Assembly (NCBI GenBank): GCA_041689775.1 | Contig: JBDNFP010000065.1 | Coordinates: 1 to 22,198 of the forward strand | Reading direction: 5' to 3' | DNA: 22,198 bases | Source of the DNA: JBDNFP01 sp041689775 | Lineage (GTDB): Bacteria > Bacteroidota > Bacteroidia > Cytophagales > Spirosomataceae | Shown here: one piece after another, positions 14,542-22,198 of the stretch | Layout: the number at the start of each line of letters is the position of its first letter | How positions within the stretch are numbered: the stretch's first letter is position 1 | Position numbers and translations under genes: made by a program | The notes under the pieces: generated by a model | What the model was told of the DNA's origin: nothing | Database searches by the model: none | The model's input: only the letters and a program-made list of their open reading frames with translations

Positions 14542-15870
14542 TTATATAAACCGGTTGATCAGGTTCTCCATGTATTCCTGACGTCCTGATAAGGTAGCAG
14601 GTTCGCCACCATCGGTGGCCAAGCCAAACAGATCTTCCAGCGATAGACTCCCCTTTTCATAATCGCTTCCTTTACCAGCATCAAAGCTGCCGTAGCGGTT
14701 TTTACGGATGCTGTGGTACTTACCATGCTGCGTAATCTTATCGGCAATTACCAACGCACGGGCAACGGTATCCATTCCGCCAATGTGAGCATGGAAAATA
14801 TCCGCTACATCCGTCGAATTACGACGGCGCTTTGCATCAAAGTTGATACCACCTCCGGCTAGCCCGCCAGCATCCAAAATGATCAGCATAGCCTGGGTCC
14901 ACTCATTCAGATCATTCGGGAACTGATCCGTGTCCCATCCATTCTGGTAGTCCCCGCGGTTGGCGTCGATGGAGCCAAGTACCCCAGCATCCGCAGCAAC
15001 TTGAAGCTCGTGCTGGAAGGTATGTCCGGCGAGCGTTGCGTGGTTAACTTCCAGGTTGAGGGAGAAGTCATTCAGTAGGTCGTGTTGACGTAAGAAACCA
15101 ATAACGGTAGCTGCATCGTAGTCATACTGATGCTTGGTAGGCTCGCAGGGCTTAGGCTCAATAAAGAACTTTCCTTTGAAGCCATTGCTGCGGGCGTAAG
15201 TAACGGCCATTTTTAGGAGTTGGGCAAAGTGCTCCTGTTCCCGCTTCATATCGGTGTTCAGTAGGGTCATGTAGCCTTCGCGACCTCCCCAGAATACGTA
15301 GTTCTCTCCGCCGAGGGCAATGGTCGCGTCCAGTGCCATTTTTACCTGTGCGCCGGCGTGGGTGACCACGCTAAAATCAGGGTTGGTAGAGGCGCCGTTC
15401 ATGTACCGTTGGTGGCTAAACATATTGGCGGTTCCCCAGAGTAGCTTCACGCCACTATCGGCTTGCTTTTGTTTCAGGTAGCCGGTAAGGGTTTGTAATC
15501 TTTTCTCGTTTCCGAGTACATCGTTAGAATACTCAACTACGTCCACATCGTGAAAACAGTAGTAGGGAGATCCAATCTTTGTGATGAACTCGAAAGCTGC
15601 ATCCGCTTTATCTTTGGCGCGGGCCACGGGATCACTCTTTTCGTCCCAAGGGAAGAATAGTGTCTGACCACCGAAAGGATCACCACCAGTACCGCAGAAG
15701 GTGTGCCAATAGGCGGTGGCGAAGCGGAGATGCTCCTTCATTGTTTTGCCTCCAATCACTCGGTCTTCGTCATACCAGCGAAACGCCAGTGGGTTGTCAG
15801 TTTCAGGACCTTCGTAGGATATTTTTCCTATCCCTTTAAAATATTCCCGATCTCCTAATAGAATACTCAT
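14542..15870 (-). CDS. xylA: Xylose isomerase (class II)
   Basis: A 442-aa cytoplasmic enzyme that converts D-xylose to D-xylulose, a TIM barrel using two divalent metals. Length and the N-terminal EYFKGIGKISYEGP fit the longer class II form (Bacteroides, Piromyces). Catalytic His107 and Asp110 are in FHDVDVV. Metal ligands can be placed at Glu238 (FIEPKP), Glu274 and His277 (NLEVNHA), Asp302 (GSIDANRGD), Asp313 and Asp315 (GWDTDQFP) and Asp345 (INFDAKRRR). No xylulokinase, transporter or regulator lies beside it in this window: the upstream neighbour is the ppiD-like gene, separated by a terminator, so xylA has its own promoter between about 15871 and 15960. The Bacteroidota -7 consensus was not clearly found there. 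Confidence 0.97.
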   Translation of the reverse strand: MSILLGDREYFKGIGKISYEGPETDNPLAFRWYDEDRVIGGKTMKEHLRFATAYWHTFCGTGGDPFGGQTLFFPWDEKSDPVARAKDKADAAFEFITKIGSPYYCFHDVDVVEYSNDVLGNEKRLQTLTGYLKQKQADSGVKLLWGTANMFSHQRYMNGASTNPDFSVVTHAGAQVKMALDATIALGGENYVFWGGREGYMTLLNTDMKREQEHFAQLLKMAVTYARSNGFKGKFFIEPKPCEPTKHQYDYDAATVIGFLRQHDLLNDFSLNLEVNHATLAGHTFQHELQVAADAGVLGSIDANRGDYQNGWDTDQFPNDLNEWTQAMLIILDAGGLAGGGINFDAKRRRNSTDVADIFHAHIGGMDTVARALVIADKITQHGKYHSIRKNRYGSFDAGKGSDYEKGSLSLEDLFGLATDGGEPATLSGRQEYMENLINRFI

Positions 15871-15964
15871 AGTATTTTTAGTGAATAGTGATGAACAGAT
15901 TCGATATGCAATATTAAGTGTAAAAATGACAATTTTAGTATTTCTACTCTTTTTTCACAAAAAA

Positions 15965-15992
15965 AGGTCGAGACTTGGTGAAGTCCCGACCT
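15965..15992 (-). terminator. Rho-independent terminator of the ppiD-like gene
   Basis: On the minus strand AGGTCG plus GACTT arms (15965-15976 with 15981-15992, one A/C mismatch at 15971/15986, GGTG loop) are followed at once by a run of seven T. It lies 32 nt beyond the stop at 16025 and separates this gene from xylA downstream. Confidence 0.9.
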
Positions 15993-16024
15993 CTCTATAA
16001 GAAGATTTTCCTACTTGGAATCTA

Positions 16025-18136
16025 CTAAAAAAACTTAGCGCGACGATCCACAATCTTAGCGTTATTACGTATTGCTTCATTCAGAAGGAAGCTCGCGCGG
16101 CTTTCGATGGATTGTTGTAGCTGGGTTTTGTACTGGGTGTAATCAGCAATCTGAGGAGCCTCGGTACGACCAATTAATTCCATTACGAATACACCATTCT
16201 CACCAGTAAATACATTTGACTCTTTACCTGGCTTCAGGCCAAAGCCTTTACCAATTGCGATGGGATCAAATCCAGCCGAGCTCAAAAGACCCGTTGCTAA
16301 GGTGATGTCTGTTGCGTTTTCAATCAATGCACCAGCACCATATTTCTTAGACATACTTTCAAGGTCAGTTACGGCGCCTAGCTTGGTAGTGATCTGTTCC
16401 GCTTTGATCTGATTACGTACCTTGGCGGTCAGTTCATCACGGAAGTCATCAACTTTCACTTCGTCTCTTTCGGTCTTTCCGGTTAATACCGCCACTACAT
16501 ACTGTTCATCTGTTTCGAATACCGTAGAAACTTTATTGATGCCAGTTTGATCGTTGAATGCCCAACGTACAATTTCCCGGGCATTCTGGATCGCATTTAC
16601 ATTCGAAGAAGACTCCGGCATGCGGGTAGCCGTTGCTACTACCAGCGACTTATCAGTTTTCACTGCTTCGTCAAACTCAGTTTTGGTAGAAACGCTGGCT
16701 GCAAATTGATCTGCCTTGCGATACGCGTCGTCGCGGGTTGCCTGGCTCGGTGCAATCGTTTTGGCGATACCCGCCAGACGGTACAATGTATTAGACTTTG
16801 GGTCAGTCACTTTGATGATGTGGAAACCAAACTGACTTTCGACCACCTGGCCAATAAGTCCGTTACTGCTCATAGAGAAGATAGCATCTTCAAAAGGCTG
16901 CACCATGGAGCCGTTGTTCTGGAAATAGCCAAGGTCACCACCACGCTGCGCCGAACCCGGATCAGCACTATTGGTAGCGGCAAGGGCTTCAAAGCTAGCA
17001 CCGCCACGAATTTGGGCCAAAATTCCTTCGGCGCGCTGACGAGCTACTGCTTTCGCTGAATCCGAAGGATTCTCGGCACGAACCAAGATGTGGCTGGCGC
17101 GGGCAGTGTAAAGAGAATCTTGACGGATCCCGTTGTATTTGTATATAAAGTACGTGTCCCCTTCGCGGTAGGGGCCGTAAACACCACCCGGCACAAACGT
17201 CTGAACGGCTTCTTTGAGTTGGTCAGACATATTGGCGTATGACATATTCATTGGCATTGCAATGTCGGAGTTCATACGGGCATACGATGAATCATTGTTC
17301 GCGGAGGCTAATCCACGAGCAAGATCTTTTATTTCGGTGTAAAGGGCAGCGCTGTCGTCTTTTGCTGGTACAACCGGGAAGGTTACGTATTGAATCGTAC
17401 GAGTATCTACTCCCTTGTATTCGTCACTGTGCTTACTCAGATAATCTTTTAATTTAGAATCGGTCACGGCAACGGTCGTATCAGGTACTGAATAGAACGG
17501 TACATACAGATATTTCAAGGAAGCCGTAGTGTTCTGAGCTACGTACTCTTTTTCAGACTCAGCCTTGGTTACGTACGAAGAAAGACGAATAATGTTTTCG
17601 TATTTCTGACGCATACGGTCCGAACGGAGTTTGTTTTCAAATTCAGCCCACGACTGCTGCTGAGGCAACGGAAGCGTTTTAAGGTTTTTGAGATAGTTTA
17701 TAACTGCGCTCTTGTCAAACCCGCCGGTAGTAGGGTTGGAAAAAGCTTGCTGAATAGCGGGGCTAATGTGATTTCCCTGCACCATGTCAACCATTTCGTC
17801 GTCGGTTACGGTCAGGCCGAGGTCATCGTATTGCTCTCGGTAGGCAATATCAATAACCATCTGATTCCAGGCTTGCTCACGTAGTGCAACAATTTCCTGC
17901 TCTCCGGCGGCGCGCCCGGTTTGGGCCTCGTAGTTCTGACGAATGACATCCAATCGACTTTGAAAGTCTTGAATATTGATATCTCTACCGGAAATTTCTC
18001 CCACGCTTTGGTTGTTTCCACCAAACATAGAGTTAGGACCCAGAAGGTCTCCACCGACAATAAAGAAGATTAAGCTTATTGCGATTACCGTTACGGCGAT
18101 CCCTGATTTCTCTCTGATTTTGTTAATTAATGCCAT
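16025..18136 (-). CDS. ppiD: Membrane-anchored SurA/PpiD-type peptidylprolyl isomerase
   Basis: A 703-aa envelope foldase. A single N-terminal membrane anchor lies at about residues 11-32 (after MALINKIREKSG), followed by a periplasmic SurA_N-like helical region at about 40-200. A parvulin (PpiC) domain at about 345-445 is recognised by RASHILVRAE (His349), GGDLGYF (399-405) and FGFHIIKV (437-443). A long C-terminal region of about 250 residues includes a second, degenerate PPIase-like segment (TGENGVFVMELIGRTEAP). PpiD-like proteins assist the folding of newly exported proteins, which suits a cell that secretes many of the other products here. The gene is monocistronic by context: 146 nt from the next gene upstream, with an intrinsic terminator downstream. 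Confidence 0.92.
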   Translation of the reverse strand: MALINKIREKSGIAVTVIAISLIFFIVGGDLLGPNSMFGGNNQSVGEISGRDINIQDFQSRLDVIRQNYEAQTGRAAGEQEIVALREQAWNQMVIDIAYREQYDDLGLTVTDDEMVDMVQGNHISPAIQQAFSNPTTGGFDKSAVINYLKNLKTLPLPQQQSWAEFENKLRSDRMRQKYENIIRLSSYVTKAESEKEYVAQNTTASLKYLYVPFYSVPDTTVAVTDSKLKDYLSKHSDEYKGVDTRTIQYVTFPVVPAKDDSAALYTEIKDLARGLASANNDSSYARMNSDIAMPMNMSYANMSDQLKEAVQTFVPGGVYGPYREGDTYFIYKYNGIRQDSLYTARASHILVRAENPSDSAKAVARQRAEGILAQIRGGASFEALAATNSADPGSAQRGGDLGYFQNNGSMVQPFEDAIFSMSSNGLIGQVVESQFGFHIIKVTDPKSNTLYRLAGIAKTIAPSQATRDDAYRKADQFAASVSTKTEFDEAVKTDKSLVVATATRMPESSSNVNAIQNAREIVRWAFNDQTGINKVSTVFETDEQYVVAVLTGKTERDEVKVDDFRDELTAKVRNQIKAEQITTKLGAVTDLESMSKKYGAGALIENATDITLATGLLSSAGFDPIAIGKGFGLKPGKESNVFTGENGVFVMELIGRTEAPQIADYTQYKTQLQQSIESRASFLLNEAIRNNAKIVDRRAKFF

Positions 18137-18282
18137 TGCTCATTTTCAAATTTGACCCACAAAATAAAATCTTTTCTCGATACTATCCAAGATTAGTTTT
18201 TGGTTACCTCCAAAACAGAGGCAATAAAAAGGACTATCCTGGAAATAATTTAGTGGTTTCTGCCAACCAGAGGACTATTTGA

Positions 18283-18774
18283 CTAAAACATATATTTCAG
18301 CTGGTTGCGGTAGAGGAAGGCAAAAATAGTACTAAAAAAGCCACCTCCTACCATTGTCATGAAACCCAACCACCCCCCCATGAGGAGTAGAGGTCCGATG
18401 ATCACTACGGCGAGCCCTCCCAGATAGAAATAAAAACCACGTTTTTGTAATGTCCACATCAGGTAGGCACCAAATAAGGTGAGTGATTCATAAATGAGCA
18501 TGATGATTGCGCTGAGCTGAATAGTATCAGCATTGGTTGTTTTATTGAGAGAGGTGAATAGGCTCTCGATAAATGCGGCGTTTTCGTTGTTTGACTGCGC
18601 CTCCATATTTTCTTGTACCTGCTCAAATATTTCCCGGGTTTGGTCTGCAATAACGCCGGGACTCCACAGCCGCTCTGATTGTGTAATAAGGCCCGAAACA
18701 CTGCTAATGAAGGTGAGCACACAAAGAAAAACCAGGAGTTTTGGACGCTCAGTTGTACTAGAAGATTCAGACAT
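18283..18774 (-). CDS. Small four-helix membrane protein, unknown function
   Basis: A 163-aa protein I do not recognise. Four hydrophobic helices are visible at about residues 13-32, 85-107, 112-133 and 135-155. Between helix 1 and helix 2 is a 50-residue hydrophilic, acidic and Asn/Gln-rich loop (REIFEQVQENMEAQSNNENA) that may form an amphipathic helix. The last two helices are Gly-rich (LLLMGGWLGFMTMVGGGFF). The N-terminus is polar and Ser/Thr-rich. It lies 146 nt upstream of the ppiD-like gene on the same strand without overlap, and diverges from the SCP2-like gene. Coding likelihood rests on the hydrophobic pattern, which other frames do not show. Confidence 0.75.
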   Translation of the reverse strand: MSESSSTTERPKLLVFLCVLTFISSVSGLITQSERLWSPGVIADQTREIFEQVQENMEAQSNNENAAFIESLFTSLNKTTNADTIQLSAIIMLIYESLTLFGAYLMWTLQKRGFYFYLGGLAVVIIGPLLLMGGWLGFMTMVGGGFFSTIFAFLYRNQLKYMF

Positions 18775-18838
18775 TAGTTTAAAATAGATTGAATAAAGAG
18801 TGTAAAAGTTGCGGATTTAGACGAAAAGACCAAAAGCA

Positions 18839-18869
18839 TTTGTTTTTTATCCCAAGCCCAATACATTTA
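18839..18869 (+). promoter_or_regulatory. Bacteroidota-type -33/-7 promoter candidate for the SCP2-like gene
   Basis: TTTG at 18839-18842 and TACATTTA at 18862-18869 (consensus TAnnTTTG, one mismatch in the last base) are separated by 19 nt, within the spacing known for the Bacteroidota housekeeping sigma factor. It sits 43 nt before the start codon at 18913. Confidence 0.45.
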
Positions 18870-18912
18870 CAGATGCAATAATACTATTTCATACTAACTA
18901 AAATTCAATCTC

Positions 18913-19212
18913 ATGAGTTTAGAAACCTTGACTAGCCGGATTCGTACCGTTGTTGGTACCGAAAACAGCACGACTGCTACTGTGAAATTTGAAACGGGAG
19001 ACGGTGTTGTTTTTATTGACACAACCCAGGTTCCTAATGTGGTAACTAACGAAGATCAGGAGGCGGCCTGTACTCTGGAAATTTCCACCGAGAATGCCCT
19101 TAAAATGATTGATGGTGAACTGAATCCCATGATGGCCTACATGACGGGGAAGCTCAAAATCAAGGGAGATATGGGAATTGCCATGAAGATGGCCCAGACT
19201 TTTGGAAGTTAA
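18913..19212 (+). CDS. SCP2 sterol-carrier-like domain protein
   Basis: A 99-aa single-domain cytoplasmic protein resembling sterol carrier protein 2. The features are a beta-sheet half (ATVKFETGDGVVFIDTT, then AACTLEISTENALKMIDGE) and the characteristic LNPMMAYMTGKLKIKGDMGIAMKM near the C-terminus. This fold encloses a hydrophobic tunnel that binds lipids or acyl chains; the bacterial function is not settled. It is near the minimum length for the domain. It precedes the Gfo/Idh/MocA gene by 47 bp on the same strand, so the two may be cotranscribed, but a functional link is not evident. Confidence 0.88.
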   Translation: MSLETLTSRIRTVVGTENSTTATVKFETGDGVVFIDTTQVPNVVTNEDQEAACTLEISTENALKMIDGELNPMMAYMTGKLKIKGDMGIAMKMAQTFGS

Positions 19213-19259
19213 ACCTCACTACTAGTTGTTCCAATATAGTACCACTAAACCCTGAACCA

Positions 19260-20705
19260 ATGAAAGCGAAAAAACAACTTTCTGATGGGCAAAGCCGCCG
19301 TCAGTTTCTTTTGAGTGGAGCCACGGCTGCCAGTTTTATGATTGTTCCTCGCCATGTATTGGGCAAAGGGTTTGTGGCACCTAGTGATAAACTGAATATT
19401 GCAGCGGTAGGTTGCGGTGGAAAGGCGATTGTCAATATCAAGCAAGCCTACAACGGTGGGTCTGATAATATCGTAGCACTTTGTGATGTAGACGACCGGC
19501 AAGCCGTAACCTACCGCGATAAGTTTCCCAAAGCTCCCTACTACAAGGACTATCGGGAGATGCTCGATAAGGAAGCTAAGAATATAGATGCGGTGATCGT
19601 CACTACGCCCGACCACATGCACTATAAAATCGCTAGTGCAGCGATGGAGCTTGGGAAACATGTGTACGTGGAAAAACCCCTGACCAAAGATATTTGGGAA
19701 GCTCGTCAGCTGACCGAAGCGGCGGCCAGGTACAAGGTCGTTACCCAAATGGGGAATCAGGGGAGTAGTGGGGATGGCACCCGCGAGACCGAAGCTATTG
19801 TGCAGTCCGGGCTCATTGGTGACGTACATACCGTAGAAGTCTGGACCGATCGCCCAGTTTGGCCGCAGGGAGTGAAGTCACCCAAAGATAAGGGCGAGTC
19901 GCAGTCAATTCCGAAAGAAGTAGACTGGAATCTGTGGTTGGGAACGGCCCCGGTACGTGACTACCACGAAGCTTATATGCCCTTCCGGTGGCGTGGATAC
20001 TGGGACTTTGGTACCGGAGCGTTGGGTGATATGGGCTGCCACTTCATTGACGTGCCCTTCCGGACGCTTAATTTGGGGTACCCGCTCTCGGTGGAATGCA
20101 GCGTTGGGTCGGTCTATGCCGATTTTTTTCAGGAAGCCTTCTTTGATGATGTATGCCCGCCTTCGGCTTCCATTCATTTAAAATTCCCGGCTCAGAAACC
20201 GGGTGAAAAAGAAATCAGTCTTTCCTGGTACGATGGCGGTATTCGTCCGAAACTACCGGAAGGGTGCGATTACCGGAAGGTATTTGGTAGCCAGGATGGT
20301 GGCATACTTTTTATAGGTACCAAGGGTATGGTGAGCGCCGAATTATTCGGGGCTAATCCCAGAGTGTGGCCCGAAGAAGATTTTAAGGGTGTAAAACTAC
20401 CAAAACCAACCCGTCCTTTGGTAAAAGGAGGGATCGATGGTCACCAGCAGCAATGGGTGAAAGCCTGTAAAGAAGGATATGGTACCTACACCAGTTCATC
20501 GTTCGACCAGTCAGGGCCACTCACCGAAACCGTTTTGATGGGAAATCTCGCGGTTCGCTCTTATTTATACCGTGAGGCCAAGCGCAAAGGTAGCTTTGAT
20601 TTTCCCGGTCGTCAGAAACTGATCTGGGACGGTAAGGCCATGAAGATTACAAATTTCGATATTGCCAACCAGTTCGTGAAGCGGGAGTACCGCATGGGAT
20701 GGTAA
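19260..20705 (+). CDS. Tat-exported Gfo/Idh/MocA family oxidoreductase
   Basis: A 481-aa NAD(P)-dependent sugar-type dehydrogenase. A twin-arginine signal is present (SRRQFLL, Arg13-Arg14, then a hydrophobic stretch to about residue 35), so the folded, cofactor-loaded enzyme is expected in the periplasm, as in glucose-fructose oxidoreductase. The Rossmann domain starts at about 44 (LNIAAVGCGGKA), with the family EKP motif at 138-140 (YVEKPLTKD). The C-terminal domain carries Asp257 and His261 (GALGDMGCHFID), the usual catalytic pair region. The extra length against 330-380 aa relatives lies in the leader and C-terminal insertions (FFDDVCPPSASIHLKF). The substrate is probably a sugar or cyclitol but cannot be assigned. 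A GH109-type glycosidase is an alternative because those also have Tat leaders. Confidence 0.92.
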   Translation: MKAKKQLSDGQSRRQFLLSGATAASFMIVPRHVLGKGFVAPSDKLNIAAVGCGGKAIVNIKQAYNGGSDNIVALCDVDDRQAVTYRDKFPKAPYYKDYREMLDKEAKNIDAVIVTTPDHMHYKIASAAMELGKHVYVEKPLTKDIWEARQLTEAAARYKVVTQMGNQGSSGDGTRETEAIVQSGLIGDVHTVEVWTDRPVWPQGVKSPKDKGESQSIPKEVDWNLWLGTAPVRDYHEAYMPFRWRGYWDFGTGALGDMGCHFIDVPFRTLNLGYPLSVECSVGSVYADFFQEAFFDDVCPPSASIHLKFPAQKPGEKEISLSWYDGGIRPKLPEGCDYRKVFGSQDGGILFIGTKGMVSAELFGANPRVWPEEDFKGVKLPKPTRPLVKGGIDGHQQQWVKACKEGYGTYTSSSFDQSGPLTETVLMGNLAVRSYLYREAKRKGSFDFPGRQKLIWDGKAMKITNFDIANQFVKREYRMGW

Positions 20706-20707
20706 GC

Positions 20708-20731
20708 GGTTGTCGGTCAGTGGCCGTTGGC
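20708..20731 (+). repeat. Heptad repeat array after the Gfo/Idh/MocA stop
   Basis: GGT, GGT, GGC and GGC at 20708, 20715, 20722 and 20729 are exactly 7 nt apart (GTCGGTC-AGTGGCC-GTTGGCT). The array starts 3 nt after the stop codon, as the 14228 array does after the M28 stop. Confidence 0.6.
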
Positions 20732-20808
20732 TCTTGATGAATCTAAAAGTTCACGATAGTGCCTTCATTTATTCTGAATTCACATAATTAAAAATAACCA
20801 AAGTAATC

Positions 20809-20874
20809 GCCGCCGACCGAAAGCCATTGATTTCATAAACTAAAAGACAAGCCGAAAGCTGACCGCCGACGGCC
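20809..20874 (-). repeat. Heptad repeat arrays, inverted, upstream of the SDR gene
   Basis: GCC, ACC and GCC at 20809, 20816 and 20823, then GCC, GCT, GCC and GCC at 20851, 20858, 20865 and 20872. All positions are in one 7-nt register, including across the 28-nt gap without cores. The orientation is opposite to the array at 20708: CTGACCG (20859-20865) is the exact complement of CGGTCAG (20714-20720). It ends 12 nt before the SDR start. Confidence 0.6.
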
Positions 20875-20886
20875 CAATAGCCTACT

Positions 20887-21675
20887 ATGAACTTAGACCT
20901 TAGAGAAAAAACAGCCTTAGTTTGCGGAAGTACCCAGGGTATCGGCCGTGCTTCGGCGGAGGAGTTAGCCATGCTGGGCGCCAACGTTACATTGATGGCG
21001 CGTAACGAAGAAAAGCTTAAAGAAGTAATGGGTATACTTGATACTTCTTTGGGGCAGCTACACCGGTACATAGTCGCTGACTTTGAAGATAGTGCCAGTG
21101 TAAAGAAAACCATTGATGAATACCTCCGGTTGGTACCAGACTTGCACATCCTGATCAATAATACGGGTGGCCCGTCGGGAGGGCCCATTATCGATGCCGA
21201 CCCGGAACTGTTTGTGAAAACGTTTCAAATGCATCTGGTCAATAATCAAATCTTGACGCAGGCCGTTGTCCCGTCGATGAAAAAAGCGGGTTTTGGTCGT
21301 ATCGTTAATATCATCAGTACATCTGTAAAGCAGCCAATCGTCGGGCTGGGAGTCTCCAATACTATTCGGGGTGCCGTGGCTAGTTGGGCCAAAACGATGT
21401 CGATGGAGCTGGGTAAGTACGGTATAACCGTTAATAACGTGCTACCGGGCTACACCCGAACGAGTCGCCTGGATGCGGTACTTGGAATGCGAGCCGAAGC
21501 TCAGGGTAAAACTGCCGAACAGGTGGCAACTCAAATGGAATCAGAAATACCAACGGGTCGGTTTGCCGAAGCGGAAGAAGTAGCGGCAGCCGTAGCATTT
21601 CTATGCAGCCCGGCTGCGGCTAGTATTAGTGGTATCAATATCCCGGTAGATGGTGGGAAGACCGGGAGTTTGTAG
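20887..21675 (+). CDS. Short-chain dehydrogenase/reductase-fold protein with altered active site
   Basis: A 262-aa classical-length SDR. The cofactor loop is CGSTQGIG (residues 13-20), the adenine-strand motif is NNTGG (91-95), and the C-terminal end IPVDGGKTGSL is typical of FabG-like proteins. Ungapped alignment with E. coli FabG from the RIV strand (residues 138 on) keeps the catalytic Ser (Ser144) but puts Ser157 where Tyr151 should be and Arg161 where Lys155 should be (GVSNTIRGAVASW). It may bind NAD(P) but should not use the standard Tyr/Lys proton relay. I recall other FabG-like proteins with the same SN...R variation, so this is likely a subfamily trait rather than a mutation. It follows the Gfo/Idh/MocA gene by 181 nt, with heptad repeats in between. 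Confidence 0.88.
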   Translation: MNLDLREKTALVCGSTQGIGRASAEELAMLGANVTLMARNEEKLKEVMGILDTSLGQLHRYIVADFEDSASVKKTIDEYLRLVPDLHILINNTGGPSGGPIIDADPELFVKTFQMHLVNNQILTQAVVPSMKKAGFGRIVNIISTSVKQPIVGLGVSNTIRGAVASWAKTMSMELGKYGITVNNVLPGYTRTSRLDAVLGMRAEAQGKTAEQVATQMESEIPTGRFAEAEEVAAAVAFLCSPAAASISGINIPVDGGKTGSL

Positions 21676-21692
21676 CCCTGCTTACTTTCATT

Positions 21693-22198
21693 CTATTTGC
21701 TCTCGGATGATTCTGCCCGGATTCCCCCGCACAATGAGTGCGGGGGAACATCCTTCGTTACCACAGTACTTGCGGCTATTACGCTTCCATCGCCGATGAT
21801 AATCTCCTTGGTAATAAAGGCATTGGCCCCAATCCAAACGTTATCACCGATAATGATCTCATGATTTTGTTTCGGGTTGGACGTTAGGTGTAAGTCATCA
21901 TCCATGAACGTGACATTCCAACTGATAGAACAGTTGCGGCCGATGGTGATTTTGTGCCTACAAACTATGATAGAATCAGGGTTGATGTAGGAATGGTCAC
22001 CAATGGAAAGTTCTCCTATAACATCAATCCCGAACCCTTTGTGAATCCTGACGTTGTTTCCAAGCCGAATGATACCAGAGTTATTCAAGTAGCTTCGACT
22101 CGACTTGTTGGCTATCTTAGACCGATTTATTTTCAATATAGCCGAGATACGCATTGACGGACAGGTTAAACGCATTAAAATGTACAACGATCTATATT
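21693..22198 (-). CDS. Left-handed beta-helix (hexapeptide) acyltransferase, 5' end outside window
   Basis: At least 168 in-frame codons are open to the window edge, and a TTG at 22185-22187 is the only start-like codon before it, so the true start probably lies beyond the window. The hexapeptide repeats of LbH acyltransferases are clear: IRLGNNVRIHKGFGI, GELSIGDHSYINPDS, KITIGRNCSIS, EIIIGDNVWIGANAFI and IIIGDGSVIAASTVVTKDVPP. MDDDLHL occupies the place of the catalytic His-containing loop. Such enzymes acetylate sugars of surface polysaccharides or LPS, usually from acetyl-CoA in the cytoplasm. The stop is 17 bp from the convergent SDR stop. The last codons contain a perfect 11-bp inverted repeat. 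Confidence 0.85.
   Translation of the reverse strand, partial: YRSLYILMRLTCPSMRISAILKINRSKIANKSSRSYLNNSGIIRLGNNVRIHKGFGIDVIGELSIGDHSYINPDSIIVCRHKITIGRNCSISWNVTFMDDDLHLTSNPKQNHEIIIGDNVWIGANAFITKEIIIGDGSVIAASTVVTKDVPPHSLCGGIRAESSESK
21722..21748. terminator. Perfect GC-rich hairpin inside the acyltransferase C-terminus
   Basis: TTCCCCCGCAC (21722-21732) and GTGCGGGGGAA (21738-21748) form an 11-bp perfect stem with loop AATGA. It lies within the codons for VPPHSLCGGI and 46 nt after the convergent SDR stop. No T-run follows on either strand, so classification as a terminator is tentative. Confidence 0.4.

Noticed and set aside
16547..17059. 170-codon + strand ORF opposite the ppiD-like gene
   Set aside because: It is antisense to a clear SurA/PpiC coding frame; the peptide has no recognisable domain or plausible composition.
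18254..18269. Hairpin TGGTT/AACCA downstream of the small membrane protein gene
   Set aside because: Only 5 bp, no T-run, and the GGACTAT direct repeats around it (18231 and 18272) are too short to mean much.
19245..19829. 194-codon minus-strand ORF opposite the Gfo/Idh/MocA gene
   Set aside because: It lies opposite the Tat signal, Rossmann and EKP motifs of the real gene; no independent support.

Overview
The window reads as a chromosome segment from a Bacteroidota bacterium, most likely order Cytophagales (relatives of Spirosoma or Dyadobacter; the genus is a guess). Signs seen in the sequence are moderate GC content, weak Shine-Dalgarno signals, many secreted proteins whose signal peptides end in '...AQ' or '...SQ', a C-terminal type IX secretion (T9SS) sorting domain with a YPNP motif, a class II xylose isomerase, and a membrane-anchored SurA/PpiD-type foldase. 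No rRNA, tRNA, CRISPR array, transposase, integrase or phage gene was found, so this looks like ordinary chromosome rather than a mobile island.

Layout. 94-4035 (+): a very large secreted M4 (thermolysin-type) metallopeptidase with a T9SS tail, followed by an exported RidA-family protein. 4081-4314 (-): a stand-alone acyl carrier protein, convergent with ridA across a shared hairpin. 4315-5047: a 733-nt AT-rich non-coding region. 5048-9643 (+): a three-gene cluster of exported proteins (double NIPSNAP; DUF1080-like/PA14; beta-propeller fused to an azurin-type cupredoxin), closed by a hairpin. 9741-11252 (-) and 11422-12096 (+): a divergent pair, an MFS transporter fused to a rhodanese domain and a Rossmann-fold epimerase-like protein. 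12065-12688 (-): a DUF2721 membrane protein. 12862-14226 (+): a secreted M28 aminopeptidase, convergent with xylose isomerase (14542-15870, -). 16025-18136 (-): the PpiD-like foldase with a clear intrinsic terminator. 18283-18774 (-): a small four-helix membrane protein. 18913-20705 (+): an SCP2-like protein and a Tat-exported Gfo/Idh/MocA oxidoreductase. 20887-21675 (+): an SDR protein that lacks the usual catalytic Tyr and Lys. 21693-window end (-): a hexapeptide acyltransferase cut by the window edge.

Common theme. Much of the coding capacity serves the cell envelope or exterior: two secreted peptidases, the exported copper/propeller cluster, a Tat oxidoreductase, exported RidA and an envelope foldase. 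The most unusual points are the NIPSNAP/PA14/propeller-azurin operon with a Met/His-rich linker, the MFS-rhodanese fusion, the SDR with a degraded active site, and a family of intergenic repeats with exact 7-nt periodicity placed just after stop codons and in inverted pairs. None of these is proof of a new system. The exported cluster is the strongest candidate for an undescribed functional unit.
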